DNA of 64,000 nt from Pseudomonas sp. Z8(2022) (GTDB lineage: Bacteria; Pseudomonadota; Gammaproteobacteria; Pseudomonadales; Pseudomonadaceae), in assembly GCF_025837155.1 (NCBI RefSeq), contig NZ_CP107549.1:3658001-3722000 (forward strand). The letters are read 5' to 3'. Both the position numbers and the translations under genes were made by a program. Of the stretch, positions 12,201 to 21,720 are shown in pieces. Under the pieces are notes generated by a model that was not told the origin of the DNA, did no database searches, and worked only from the letters and a program-made list of their open reading frames with translations. How positions within the stretch are numbered: position 1 is the first letter of the stretch; each line of letters opens with the position of its first letter.

Positions 12201-12234
12201 GAAGAAGCCCGCCAATTGGCGGGCTTCTTTTTGC
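12201..12234. terminator. bidirectional terminator between glyA and the DUF3015 gene
   Basis: The hairpin gaagaagcccgcc-aatt-ggcgggcttctt is followed by a T-rich tract, with the last arm running into cttctttttg. It serves glyA on plus and can also end the convergent DUF3015 gene at 12247. Its left arm is identical to the orphan arm at 1285-1297. Confidence 0.9.
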
Positions 12235-12246
12235 CTGAAACTTGCC

Positions 12247-12753
12247 TCAGGCAGGTTGTTTCACGTAGCGCGCCAGCTGCGCGTCGCGGCTCATCACATC
12301 GAGGGTAGCGGCCAGTACCTGTTCGCTGGTGGCATCAGCCTGGCTGAAGATGGTGCCGAAGTTCTCGTGAGTGACCTTGGCGAAATGTGCACGGTCCTTG
12401 GCCTCGACACCCAGCAGAGTGGCATAGGCGTCCAGAGCTTCGCCCTGGCCCATTGCCATGTCTTCGGCGATGGAGTCGAGCATGCCATTCATGGCCAGCA
12501 TCGAGCGGCCGTTGTAGCCCAGTGCACCACTGGTGTCACAACCGTTGGTGCCGGAGGTCATGCCGAAGGTGGCGTTGCCCGAGGTACCGTTGGTGGTGGT
12601 AGCCAGAATGTGCGGTGCAAAACCGCGCTGACCTTCGAACAGCATGTTGCCCCAGCCGCAGCCATTGCCGCCGGCCGCGTCGGCAAATGCCCCAGCGCTG
12701 GCCATGCTCAACAGGCCGAAGACCAAACCTTTACTCAGCAGTCGCTTGCTCAT
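12247..12753 (-). CDS. DUF3015 family exported protein
   Basis: The 168-aa protein has a signal peptide (MSKRLLSKGLVFGLLSMASA, cleavage after GAFA or nearby), so it is periplasmic or outer-membrane associated. The mature part begins with GGNGCGWGNMLFEGQRG and contains a second cysteine in the NGCDTSGAL segment, which suggests one disulfide. A helical C-terminal half follows. This matches the DUF3015 family, whose function is not known. It is transcribed alone, convergent with glyA and divergent from the PilZ gene. Confidence 0.85.
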   Translation of the reverse strand: MSKRLLSKGLVFGLLSMASAGAFADAAGGNGCGWGNMLFEGQRGFAPHILATTTNGTSGNATFGMTSGTNGCDTSGALGYNGRSMLAMNGMLDSIAEDMAMGQGEALDAYATLLGVEAKDRAHFAKVTHENFGTIFSQADATSEQVLAATLDVMSRDAQLARYVKQPA

Positions 12754-12885
12754 TTTTGTTGCTCCGCAATATCGAGTAATTAAAACCGCATAAGGATCTT
12801 TAGCGAGACTTGCTCGCCTGTCAAACCTGATCCCTCTCTTTCATGCAACATCACACAATTCGAGACTGCCAACAGCCGCCTTGGC

Positions 12886-12891
12886 TATAGT
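12886..12891 (+). promoter_or_regulatory. candidate -10 box of the PilZ gene
   Basis: TATAGT stands 31 bases upstream of the PilZ start codon. No good -35 hexamer lies 16-18 bases before it, so this is a weak call. Confidence 0.35.
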
Positions 12892-12921
12892 GTTGGGAGA
12901 CCTGCAGACCGGAGTTCGGGA

Positions 12922-13293
12922 ATGAGTGATACAGCCAACGAGCGTCGCCGTTTTCAGCGCATCGCCTTCGACGCCCCCACCGTGCTCGTACAAGGCGGGC
13001 GAAGCTGGCCGGCGGTGCTGCACGACCTGTCGCTCAAGGGCCTGATGGTGGAGACGCCGGCCGGCTGGAATGCCGATCCGGATCAGCCGTTCGAGGCGCA
13101 GATCCAGCTCGGCGACGAGGCAAGGGTGAAGATGGAAGTCCTGCTGACCCGCACCCAGGCCGGCTATCTAGGCTTCGTCTGCCGCCATATCGACCTGGAC
13201 TCGATCAGCCACCTGCGTCGCCTGGTCGAACTCAACCTGGGCGACGAGGCTCTGCTGGAGCGGGAACTTGCCGCCCTCGGTGAACAGCCCTGA
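12922..13293 (+). CDS. PilZ domain protein, MapZ-like
   Basis: The 123-aa single PilZ domain has RxxxR at residues 9-13 (in ERRRFQR) and DxSxxG at 35-40 (DLSLKG), the full cyclic-di-GMP site. Size and position between a glyA/morA block and radA match P. aeruginosa PA4608 (MapZ). That protein, once bound to cyclic-di-GMP, inhibits the chemotaxis methyltransferase CheR1. The stop codon TGA (13291-13293) abuts the stop of the convergent CobW-type gene inside the palindrome TGATCA. The exact orthology is from memory of gene order, so no symbol is assigned. Confidence 0.9.
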   Translation: MSDTANERRRFQRIAFDAPTVLVQGGRSWPAVLHDLSLKGLMVETPAGWNADPDQPFEAQIQLGDEARVKMEVLLTRTQAGYLGFVCRHIDLDSISHLRRLVELNLGDEALLERELAALGEQP

Positions 13294-14274
13294 TCAGGCC
13301 CGCCCGAGCACTTCGGCGAAACCCTGACGGATTTCGTCTTCGGGCAGATCGTCGCCAATGAATACCAGCACGCTTTCGCGTACTTCGTCCGCCGCCCACT
13401 GAGCATCCCAATCGAAGCTGTAGAGTCGCAACACACCCTGGAACACCAGGCGACGCGGCTCGTCCGCCACCGCAAGCACACCCTTGTAGCGCAGCAGCGC
13501 ATCACCGAAGCGCGCCAGCAGGCCTTCGATGAACGCACTCAGGCGCTCCGGATCCACCGGCTCGCGGCTCTCCAGCACCAGCGTGCGAATGCGGTCAGGT
13601 GTTTTCGCGACGGGCTTCAACGGACGCAGGATCAGGCCACGAGCCGGCGTGGGATCAAGTTCGAAACCATGCAGATCGAGCAATGCAGCCAGATCGATGC
13701 GACCATGTTCGACCCGCTGAATCGGCGCGCGCCGGTTGATGCGCTGCAAGCGGGCGCGCAACGCCTCGACGCTGGCTGCATCGGCCAGGTCGGTCTTGCT
13801 CAGCAGGATCAGATCGGCGAAACCGACCTGGGCCTGGGCGATGGTCTCGCTCAGGTGACGCTCGGCGTTGACCGCATCGACCAGAGTGACGATGCCGTCG
13901 AGACGGTAGCGGGCGCCCAGTTCTTCTGTGGCGAAGAAGGTCTGCGCTATCGGTGCCGGGTCGGCCAGGCCTGTGCACTCGATCACCAGACGGTCGAAAG
14001 CCAGCTCACCGCTGTCGAGCTTGTCCAGCAGCAGAAATAGCGCCTTCTCCAGCTCGACATGGATCGAGCAGCACACGCAGCCATTGGCCAATGTCACCAG
14101 TTTCACCGGTTCGTCGCCGAGCAACTGGCCATCGATCGGCGCAGCACTGAATTCGTTCTCGATCACCGCCAGGCGCAGGCCGTGCTCGGCCTTGAGCATG
14201 TAGCGCAACAGCGTGGTCTTGCCGGCACCGAGAAAACCGGTGAGCACGGTGACAGGGATGGGCGACTGGGGCAT
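13294..14274 (-). CDS. CobW/COG0523 family GTPase (metallochaperone-like)
   Basis: The 326-aa G3E GTPase has P-loop GFLGAGKTT near residues 13-21, the metal-binding CxCC motif in NGCVCCSI, the segment ECTGLADPAPI and the LSKTDLAD nucleotide-specificity loop. A CobW C-terminal domain follows. Start 14274 (MPQSPIPVTVLTGFLGAGKT) is preferred because GAGG lies 9 bases upstream; the next ATG, 9 bases further up, has no spacing to that site. Members deliver zinc, cobalt or other metals to target proteins. No Zur box or cobalamin riboswitch is seen upstream, so the metal cannot be named. Confidence 0.88.
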   Translation of the reverse strand: MPQSPIPVTVLTGFLGAGKTTLLRYMLKAEHGLRLAVIENEFSAAPIDGQLLGDEPVKLVTLANGCVCCSIHVELEKALFLLLDKLDSGELAFDRLVIECTGLADPAPIAQTFFATEELGARYRLDGIVTLVDAVNAERHLSETIAQAQVGFADLILLSKTDLADAASVEALRARLQRINRRAPIQRVEHGRIDLAALLDLHGFELDPTPARGLILRPLKPVAKTPDRIRTLVLESREPVDPERLSAFIEGLLARFGDALLRYKGVLAVADEPRRLVFQGVLRLYSFDWDAQWAADEVRESVLVFIGDDLPEDEIRQGFAEVLGRA

Positions 14275-14736
14275 TCGATACATCCTCGAAATATGGCGGC
14301 GAACCTGCGTGCCGCCCATAGACGAGCGCGCCACGACGAGCGTGGCGTGAGGGCAGCTGACAGATGATGATCACGCAGAGGCGTGCACAGCCTCCACGAT
14401 AACGCGCTTGCCGACATTCCCGAAAGAACGTCTCGCAGCCATTACCGGCTGATCCGGATGTTTGCCAGCCATCTGTTCCCTGCAGGGAATTCCCCCCATG
14501 CGGGCATACCTGGGGCACGAGTCGGAATTGCTCCTCGCGAACCTCAGGTGCTGGTGATGCAGCTCAGGGGCTGAACAACGAGACCAAGGCGTACAGGCTG
14601 GCGAACAACGTGATCAGGGTGAAAGCAGCGTCTGAACACTTGCCGCAAGCTGGAGATCGATAAGCCCGCCGCCCTGATGTCTCATGCCATGGAGCATGGA
14701 GGGACAGCGGAGCCAGGCGTTCGCCCGGGGCAACCG
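14275..14736. other. intergenic stretch upstream of the CobW-type gene, with a possible gene remnant
   Basis: No complete gene is convincing here. On minus, a frame ending at 14564 encodes a hydrophobic tail (AAFTLITLFASLYALVSLFS) but has no usable start codon. It may be the decayed end of a membrane-protein gene. I see no terminator or operator that I can name. Confidence 0.4.
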
Positions 14737-14871
14737 TCAGCGCAGTCGGTCGCTGCTGTTGCGGCTCTGTCGACGGGCCTTGACCCGCTGACGCTCCTTG
14801 GCTGCCGCTTGCTCGCGACGGGGAAGATCGACCTGGAAGGATTTGGCGAAAATATCGAAGAACAGAAACAC
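14737..14871 (-). CDS. possible small basic protein, 44 aa, GTG start
   Basis: The frame opens at GTG 14871 and encodes a hydrophobic start (FLFFDIFAKSFQVDLP) followed by a strongly basic tail (RREQAAAKERQRVKARRQSR). Such a protein could sit at the membrane or bind nucleic acid. No good Shine-Dalgarno sequence is visible, which is a weakness. In its favour, a near-perfect Anr-type site at 14933-14946 and a -10-like TAAACT at 14909-14904 are spaced as in an Anr-activated promoter for this gene. It lies downstream of radA in the same direction, 146 bases away. I do not recognise a family. Confidence 0.45.
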   Translation of the reverse strand: MFLFFDIFAKSFQVDLPRREQAAAKERQRVKARRQSRNSSDRLR

Positions 14872-14932
14872 GGTGTAATACCCAGGGTTTGGGGGATGTG
14901 CGCAGTTTACTCCAATGTTAGGCAGCTAACTA

Positions 14933-14946
14933 TCGATTCAGATCAA
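14933..14946 (-). promoter_or_regulatory. near-match Anr/FNR box upstream of the 44-aa gene
   Basis: TCGAT-TCAG-ATCAA differs from consensus TTGAT-N4-ATCAA at one base. On minus, TAAACT (14909-14904) would be the -10 box and the start point would fall near 14897, about 42 bases from the box centre. That is the activating position for FNR-type regulators. Confidence 0.4.
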
Positions 14947-15017
14947 TGGTTGTCTACCGACGCGCCCGACAGAACGTCGCAGCAGCGCAGAAGAAAGCCC
15001 CCAGCGCCGCCTGATGA

Positions 15018-16376
<1,359 letters not shown>

Positions 16377-16514
16377 GAAGGTCGTCCTGCCGGTTTGACT
16401 GAGGCCGAAACGATACCGAACAACTGGATAAATTTACAGACCCGACAAGGCGCGCTACTCAGCCGGCAGACACGCGAGGATAATTGCTCCATCACCCTCG
16501 GAAGACCACGCACC

Positions 16515-17009
16515 ATGCACATCGAACTGGTTCCCACCACCCAGGAGCAGCAGTCCCTGATCCGCAACCTCTACCAGTTCTATTCCTACGACAGCTCGGA
16601 CTGGGAAGAGGAAGACGTCGAAAGCGACGGCCGCTTCTACATCCACGAAGAGCATCTGCAGCGTTACTGGCAGGATCCGGGCTGGAGCGCCAACCTGATC
16701 CTGGCCGACGGCTTCATCGCCGGTTTCCTGCTGATCGAACGCAGTGAACTGCCGGGTATCGATGCCCCGGAATTCGCCGATCTGTTCATTCTCAAACGCT
16801 ATCGTCGCCAGGGCATCGGGCGCGCCCTGGTGCACCAGCTGATGGGTGGCGGCAGCACCTGGCTGCTGCGTTTCTACCGCCAGGACGAGGTGACACTGGC
16901 CTTCTGGCAGAAACTGCTGGACGAGTTGCCGAGACCGCCGATGGCGGTCTGGACGGAAGAGGAGACGGATGGGTTGCTGACCTATCTGATCAACCCACCC
17001 GTGCATTGA
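16515..17009 (+). CDS. GNAT family N-acetyltransferase
   Basis: The 164-aa protein has an acetyl-CoA binding loop RRQGIGRALVHQL (Q/RxxGxG/A type) near residues 100-112, preceded by the strand FADLFILKRYR. Start ATG 16515 (MHIELVPTTQEQQ) is chosen as the first ATG inside the recognisable fold. The N-terminal region is acidic (SSDWEEEDVESDGRF). It is divergent from radA and convergent with the first DUF465 gene. The substrate cannot be told from sequence. Confidence 0.85.
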   Translation: MHIELVPTTQEQQSLIRNLYQFYSYDSSDWEEEDVESDGRFYIHEEHLQRYWQDPGWSANLILADGFIAGFLLIERSELPGIDAPEFADLFILKRYRRQGIGRALVHQLMGGGSTWLLRFYRQDEVTLAFWQKLLDELPRPPMAVWTEEETDGLLTYLINPPVH

Positions 17010-17046
17010 GTCGCTTCAGAGATAAAGCCTGCTGCGTGCGCCCCGC

Positions 17047-17325
17047 TCAGCCGCGGCAACCGTTGCCACATCCGCAGCACTGACCGGCTGCCCGCTTGAG
17101 CTGGCGGGCCAGTTCGTCCTTGAGCGCAACGCGATTGAGTTTCAGGGCACCGAGAGCGACATCGCCGAGCAGCTCGATGCCGTCTTCGATACGACAGATG
17201 CGCTTGTCCAGCGCTTCGTATTCCTCGGCCTGACGGGCGAACTGTTCATCGCTCTGACGCAAACGCTGCAGTTCGCCGCGCAGTTCGGGGAAGTCATTAA
17301 CCAGCGGGTGATGGTCGACGTGCAT
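17047..17325 (-). CDS. YdcH/DUF465 family small protein with Cys-rich tail, probably Anr-controlled
   Basis: This 92-aa helical protein starts MHVDHHPLVNDFPELRGELQ and contains the family core EYEALDKRICRIEDGIE followed by LKDELARQLKR. The C-terminus adds an unusual cysteine cluster (QCCGCGNGCRG), absent from its neighbour and from most DUF465 proteins I know; it could bind metal. A perfect Anr/FNR box is centred 65 bases upstream of the start codon, with TAGGCT placed as a -10 box. This points to induction at low oxygen. The function of DUF465 proteins is unknown. It is a paralogue of the next gene upstream. Confidence 0.88.
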   Translation of the reverse strand: MHVDHHPLVNDFPELRGELQRLRQSDEQFARQAEEYEALDKRICRIEDGIELLGDVALGALKLNRVALKDELARQLKRAAGQCCGCGNGCRG

Positions 17326-17354
17326 GGTGGAGCCTCTGACAGGGAAGATGGCCC

Positions 17355-17397
17355 CAGCCTAGCCGCACACCTCGCTCCCTCATTTGATCCGGATCAA
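17355..17397 (-). promoter_or_regulatory. Anr-dependent promoter of the Cys-tailed DUF465 gene
   Basis: The box TTGAT-CCGG-ATCAA at 17384-17397 is a perfect dyad. On minus, TAGGCT begins 22 bases after the box and would place the start about 42 bases from the box centre, the class II activation geometry of FNR/Anr. The box overlaps the stop codon (17394-17396) of the upstream DUF465 gene. Confidence 0.72.
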
Positions 17398-17642
17398 GCA
17401 GGAGCCGCCTTGTGCAGCAGCTCGGCGATCTCATCCTTGAGGCCGACCCGCTGCAGCTTGAGCCCCTGCAGGATCAGATCATCGACCGCCTCACGGCCGT
17501 CCTCGATTGCGTAGATACGCTTGTCCAGCACATCGTACTCGCCGGCCAGACGCGAGAAGTTCGGGTCGCTTTGCATCAGCTTGCGCAACACTTCAGCTTG
17601 CTGCGGAAACTCGCGAATCAGTGGATGGTGTTCGAGCGGCAT
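17394..17642 (-). CDS. YdcH/DUF465 family small protein
   Basis: This 82-aa helical protein begins MPLEHHPLIREFPQQAEVLR. It shares with its downstream neighbour the pattern HHPL-x3-FP, EYDVLDKRIYAIEDG, and LKDEIAELLHK near the end, so the two are tandem paralogues in the same direction, 68 bases apart. It lacks the cysteine tail. The stop codon lies inside the Anr box that serves the next gene, so readthrough transcription would have to pass that site. Probably a soluble coiled-coil protein; role unknown. Confidence 0.88.
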   Translation of the reverse strand: MPLEHHPLIREFPQQAEVLRKLMQSDPNFSRLAGEYDVLDKRIYAIEDGREAVDDLILQGLKLQRVGLKDEIAELLHKAAPA

Positions 17643-17728
17643 GAGAGAACCTCCGTTGGCATACCCCCATCAGCCTAGTCCAGCCCTGCGCAATCGCTAT
17701 GCGGGACATCGCCGAAGCCCCCGCCCCC

Positions 17729-19282
17729 TCACACGCCGAGCGGCACCAGCAATACCTTGCTGACCCGACGATCTTTCACCTCGGTCACGGTCAGGCGCCA
17801 CCCTGCATGCTCCAGTTGGTCGCCGATCACCGGCAGGCGGTCTAGCAGGCTCATGGCCAGGCCGGCGACAGTCTGGTAGTCCTCGCTCGGTGGCGCGGCA
17901 AAACCCAGGCGATCACGAACCACGGCCAAGTTGAGCGCACCATTGACGCGCCAGCCTCCTTCGGCCTGTTCGATTTCCGGACCGTCCACCTCACTGGCGT
18001 CTGGCAGTTCGCCGGCAATGGCTTCGAGAATGTCAGTCAGCGTCAGCAGTCCTTCGAAACCGCCGAACTCGTTGACCACGAAAGCTACGTGAGTCGAGGC
18101 CTGGCGCATCTGTTCCAGGGCACTCAGTACCGATACGCCATCGGGCAGGTTGATCGGTGCACGCACCAGGCTTTCGATATCAGGCTGCTCGCCCTTGAGC
18201 AGTTCCTTGAACAGCTCCTTCTTGTGGATATAGCCCAGCGGCTCCTCGGGTTTCGAGGCACGCACCACGACCAGGCGCGAGTGCGGCGAATCCAGCAATA
18301 CCCGATGAATCTTCTCCATCGGAGCTTCCAGGTCGATGCGATCGACCTCCATACGGTCGGTCATCACCTTACGAATCGACTGTTCGGCCAGGCCCAGTAC
18401 GCCGCGAATCATCACCCTCTCGCGGCGGTCGAACAGCTGAGTCTCGCTGGGCTCGTCACCAATCAGATCCGCGATGTCTTCACCCACTTCGTCGGCCTGT
18501 ATCTTGCCACCAAGCAGACGCAGTACCGCGTGGGCGGTACGCTCACGCAGACCACGCTCGCCCTGCAGGCTACGCTTGCGACGCGAACGGGCGACCTGGT
18601 TGAACACCTCGATGAGAATAGAGAAGCCGATGGCCGCGTACAGGTAGCCCTTGGGAATGTGGAAACCCAGGCCTTCGGCGGTCAGGCTGAAGCCGATCAT
18701 CATGAGGAAGCCCAGGCACAACATGATCACCGTCGGGCGCGCGTTGACGAAGGCGGTCAACGGCTTGCTGGCGACGATCATCAGGCCGATGGAGATGATC
18801 ACCGCGATCATCATCACTTCCAGATGCTCGACCATACCAACGGCGGTGATCACCGCATCCAGCGAGAACACCGCGTCGAGCACGATGATCTGCGCCACCA
18901 CCGGCCAGAACCTGGCATAGGCGCGCGTGCCGCCATGCTGGTGCGTGCGGCCTTCGAGGCGCTCGTGCAGCTCCATGGTGGCCTTGAACAGCAGGAACAC
19001 ACCACCGAACAGCATGATCAGGTCACGGCCGGAGAAGGACTTGCCGAACACGTCTATCAGCGGATCGGTCAGCGTCACCAGCCAGGCCATGCTGGCCAGC
19101 AGGCCCAGGCGCATGATCAGTGCCAGGCTCAGGCCTATCACCCGCGCACGATCACGCTTCTCGGGCGGAAGCTTGTCGGCGAGGATAGCGATGAACACCA
19201 GGTTGTCGATGCCCAGGACGATTTCCAAGACGATGAGGGTCAACAGGCCTAACCAGGCCGTCGGATCAACGATCCATTCCAT
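17729..19282 (-). CDS. TerC family membrane protein with CBS and CorC/HlyC domains
   Basis: The 517-aa protein has an N-terminal TerC domain of about seven membrane helices (residues 1-235). It contains the acidic motifs [13 protein letters not shown] and [17 protein letters not shown], typical of metal-transport TerC proteins. A cytoplasmic CBS pair follows (around 290-420, with [12 protein letters not shown]), then a CorC/HlyC transporter-associated domain at the end ([15 protein letters not shown]). This is the YegH/YoaE arrangement. It is thought to handle divalent cations or protect against metal or oxidative stress, but the substrate is not established. It is monocistronic. Confidence 0.9.
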   Translation of the reverse strand: MEWIVDPTAWLGLLTLIVLEIVLGIDNLVFIAILADKLPPEKRDRARVIGLSLALIMRLGLLASMAWLVTLTDPLIDVFGKSFSGRDLIMLFGGVFLLFKATMELHERLEGRTHQHGGTRAYARFWPVVAQIIVLDAVFSLDAVITAVGMVEHLEVMMIAVIISIGLMIVASKPLTAFVNARPTVIMLCLGFLMMIGFSLTAEGLGFHIPKGYLYAAIGFSILIEVFNQVARSRRKRSLQGERGLRERTAHAVLRLLGGKIQADEVGEDIADLIGDEPSETQLFDRRERVMIRGVLGLAEQSIRKVMTDRMEVDRIDLEAPMEKIHRVLLDSPHSRLVVVRASKPEEPLGYIHKKELFKELLKGEQPDIESLVRAPINLPDGVSVLSALEQMRQASTHVAFVVNEFGGFEGLLTLTDILEAIAGELPDASEVDGPEIEQAEGGWRVNGALNLAVVRDRLGFAAPPSEDYQTVAGLAMSLLDRLPVIGDQLEHAGWRLTVTEVKDRRVSKVLLVPLGV

Positions 19283-19564
19283 TTAGCGTGCAGCTCTCTC
19301 TAGAGGAAAACCAAGGCAGCCAAAAGCATCGCGCAAGCCTGCTACAGGCACGGGAATGCTCGACTGACGGAAAGAATGTGCAGCGCGGGGCTGCCGGAAG
19401 AATCGACGCTGGGAGACGTCGTCTCGATGATGTGTCGCCCCCAACCGTACTGGCGAGGGCGATCGACTACTGTCGCTGTCCATGAAGACCGAACGATGAA
19501 AAACAGACCGCAGACTGTACTGGAGCGCAGGACACCTCGAAAGTCGTCACTTTGTTACCAGTTC

Positions 19565-20341
19565 TTACCAGTAATTCTCGACCGCGACCTGACCTGGCCG
19601 CCGTGTCAGGCTTAGGTTCAGCCCCCGTATTTTCAGACGCTGGCGAATGTCGTCGATCATCTGCGGGTTGCCGCAGATCATCACCCGCGAATGCTCGGGC
19701 GTCAGTTGCAGGCCCGCGGCGCGCTCCAGTTCGCCGCTATCGAGCAGTTCGGTGATGCGTGCCCGCAGGCAGCCGGGGGCCGCTTCGCGGGTGACCACCG
19801 GCAGATAGGTGAGCTTGTGGACGAACTCGGCCAGGTGCTCCTGCTCGCCGAGGCCGAGGATCAGCGGCTGGTAGGCCAGCTCGGCGAGGCTGCGGGCGCT
19901 GTACACCAGCACGATGCGCTCGAAGCGCTGCCAGGCCTCGAAGTCCTGCAGCATCGACAGAAACGGCGCGATGCCGGTACCACTGCCCAGCAGCCACAGG
20001 TCGCGGCCATCGACGAAGCGATCCAGGGTCAGGTAGCCGGTGGCCATCTTCTCCACCAGCAGCGTGTCGCCTACCCGCAGGCGGCTCAGTTCGCTGGTGA
20101 ACTCGCCACCCGGCACGACGATGGAGAAGAACTCGAGAAACTCGTCGTGCGGCGCCGACACCAGCGAATAGGCGCGCCAGACGATGCAGCCGCTGGCCTT
20201 GCGCACGCCGAGCCGGACAAACTGCCCGGCGCGGAAGCGAAAGCCCGGGTCGCGTGTGCAGCGCAGGCTGAACAGGCTGGGCGACCAGACGCGCACCTCG
20301 GTCAGCGTCTGACGAGTGAACTTGTCGTCACTGGCGGTCAT
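19565..20341 (-). CDS. fpr: ferredoxin/flavodoxin-NADP+ reductase
   Basis: The 258-aa enzyme has the FAD-binding RxYS motif in WRAYSLVSAP, the NADP-binding GSGTGIAPFLSML and a C-terminal aromatic residue (VENYW), as in bacterial FPRs. It passes electrons between NADPH and ferredoxin or flavodoxin, for iron-sulfur repair, iron release and oxidative stress defence. Start 20341 (MTASDDKFTRQTLTEV) gives the normal length, and a longer in-frame extension is rejected. It is divergent from rlmG with 68 bases between them, so the promoters overlap. The known regulator FinR is not encoded nearby. Confidence 0.93.
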   Translation of the reverse strand: MTASDDKFTRQTLTEVRVWSPSLFSLRCTRDPGFRFRAGQFVRLGVRKASGCIVWRAYSLVSAPHDEFLEFFSIVVPGGEFTSELSRLRVGDTLLVEKMATGYLTLDRFVDGRDLWLLGSGTGIAPFLSMLQDFEAWQRFERIVLVYSARSLAELAYQPLILGLGEQEHLAEFVHKLTYLPVVTREAAPGCLRARITELLDSGELERAAGLQLTPEHSRVMICGNPQMIDDIRQRLKIRGLNLSLTRRPGQVAVENYW

Positions 20342-20409
20342 AATTCCCCCTTCGTTGCATTCACAGACAGTCTCGCGCAATCCACGCCCGACAAACACCG
20401 ACGGTTTCC

Positions 20410-21534
20410 ATGCCTATTCTCACCACGCCCTTTGCCGCGCTCGACCTGATTCGCCAACCCGAGCAGCGGAACGAGCCGCTGCAGGCCTTCGACGCCGCCG
20501 ACGAATACCTGCTGGCTCATGTGCATGAACAGGGCATCGGCGCGGACAGCCGCCTGCTGGTGCTCAACGACGGCTTCGGTGCCCTCGCCTGCTCGCTGGC
20601 CAGTCACTGTCAGGTCGTCAGCAGCGGCGATTCGCATCTCGGCCATCTGGCCCTGCAAAAGAATCTGCTTCGCAATGGTCTGACGGCCGAAAAGGTGCGC
20701 TTCGTGCCGGCCAGCGAAACCGCGCAGGGGCCGTACGACTGGGTGCTGATCCGCGTACCCAAGACCCTGGCGCTGCTGGAGGAACAACTGATTCGCCTGC
20801 ACGGCCAGTTGACGCCAAACGCGCGTGTGGTGGCAGGGGCGATGATCAAGCACCTGCCGCGCGCCGCCGGCGACCTGCTGGAAAAATACATCGGCCCGGT
20901 GCAGGCCTCGCTGGCGGTGAAGAAGGCGCGCCTGCTGCTCTGCACGCCCGAGAACAAGGCTGCGCCCGTCTCGCCCTACCCCACCCGCTACCGTCTGGAC
21001 AAACCGGCACTGGAACTGATCAACCATGCCAACGTGTTCTGCCGCGATGGTCTGGACATCGGCACTCGCGCCTTTCTGCCACACCTGCCGCGCCATCTGG
21101 ACGCACGCCGCGTCGCCGACCTCGGCTGCGGCAATGGCGTACTGGGCATTGCCTACGCGCTGGGCAGCCCGCAGGCCGAGCTGACCCTGGTGGACGAGTC
21201 ATACATGGCCGTGCAGTCGGCCCAGCAAAACTGGCGTGCAGCGCTCGGCGACCGCCCGGTGACGATCCGCGCCGACGACGGTCTGGCCGAACAGCCGGCC
21301 GACTCGCTGGATCTGGTGCTGTGCAACCCGCCGTTCCACCAGCAGCAGGTGGTCGGCGACTTCCTCGCCTGGCGCATGTTCCAGCAGGCCCGTGCGGCGC
21401 TGGTCAGCGGCGGCGAACTGTGGATCGTCGGCAACCGCCACCTGGGCTATCACGCCAAGCTGGCGCGTCTGTTCCGCAGCGTCGAGCAGGTGGCGGCGAA
21501 CCCGAAGTTCGTGGTGCTCAAGGCACGCAAGTAG
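20410..21534 (+). CDS. rlmG: 23S rRNA (guanine-N2)-methyltransferase RlmG
   Basis: The 374-aa protein has two methyltransferase-like halves, as in RlmG/RsmC. The N-terminal half is degenerate. The C-terminal half has the SAM site DLGCGNGVLGIAYA and the catalytic NPPF motif (LVLCNPPFHQQQ). It methylates G1835 of 23S rRNA (E. coli numbering). Length fits RlmG (about 378) better than RsmC. The only nearby transcription-end candidate is the 11-bp inverted repeat at 21551-21575. Confidence 0.92.
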   Translation: MPILTTPFAALDLIRQPEQRNEPLQAFDAADEYLLAHVHEQGIGADSRLLVLNDGFGALACSLASHCQVVSSGDSHLGHLALQKNLLRNGLTAEKVRFVPASETAQGPYDWVLIRVPKTLALLEEQLIRLHGQLTPNARVVAGAMIKHLPRAAGDLLEKYIGPVQASLAVKKARLLLCTPENKAAPVSPYPTRYRLDKPALELINHANVFCRDGLDIGTRAFLPHLPRHLDARRVADLGCGNGVLGIAYALGSPQAELTLVDESYMAVQSAQQNWRAALGDRPVTIRADDGLAEQPADSLDLVLCNPPFHQQQVVGDFLAWRMFQQARAALVSGGELWIVGNRHLGYHAKLARLFRSVEQVAANPKFVVLKARK

Positions 21535-21550
21535 CTCGATATTTCAAGTC

Positions 21551-21575
21551 GCACGCCGGGCTCAGCCCGGCGTGC
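21551..21575. terminator. perfect inverted repeat between rlmG and the cio operon
   Basis: The arms gcacgccgggc and gcccggcgtgc (11 bp each) flank a 3-base loop, tca, which is the stop codon of the minus-strand DUF2474 gene. There is no T-tract on either side, so termination is plausible but not proven. The hairpin could also protect the transcript end. Confidence 0.5.
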
Positions 21576-21711
21576 CCAACCCTGCCGCGCTCATGAACTG
21601 ACGCAGCAGCCAGGCCACCGCGCCGAGGCTCAGCACGCTGGCCGTCCAGATCAGCACCAGCCAACCCAGACGCTGCCACAGGGGTTTCTTCTCAGGTTCG
21701 ACCTCGGTCAT
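21562..21711 (-). CDS. DUF2474-type small membrane protein, CydX-like position
   Basis: This 49-aa protein has a soluble start (MTEVEPEKKPLWQRLG) and one membrane helix (residues about 17-36, WLVLIWTASVLSLGAVAWLL). It begins 9 bases after the cioB stop and ends in the hairpin loop at 21562. Small one-helix proteins such as CydX stabilise cytochrome bd oxidases. By position and topology this one may do the same for the cyanide-insensitive oxidase, but that is inference. Confidence 0.85.
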   Translation of the reverse strand: MTEVEPEKKPLWQRLGWLVLIWTASVLSLGAVAWLLRQFMSAAGLGTPG

Positions 21712-21720
21712 GTCCGCACC

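Noticed and set aside
13294..14334. Longer N-terminus for the CobW-type GTPase
   Set aside because: The extra residues precede the family start, and the ribosome site GAGG is placed for the ATG at 14274.
14275..14400. Zur box or cobalamin riboswitch before the CobW-type gene
   Set aside because: No GTTATA-type dyad or B12-box sequence is visible, so metal control cannot be claimed.
17047..17325. Cys-rich tail of the DUF465 protein as a frameshift artefact
   Set aside because: The frame is continuous to a proper stop and the tail is part of the same open frame; it is kept as real, although relatives should be checked.
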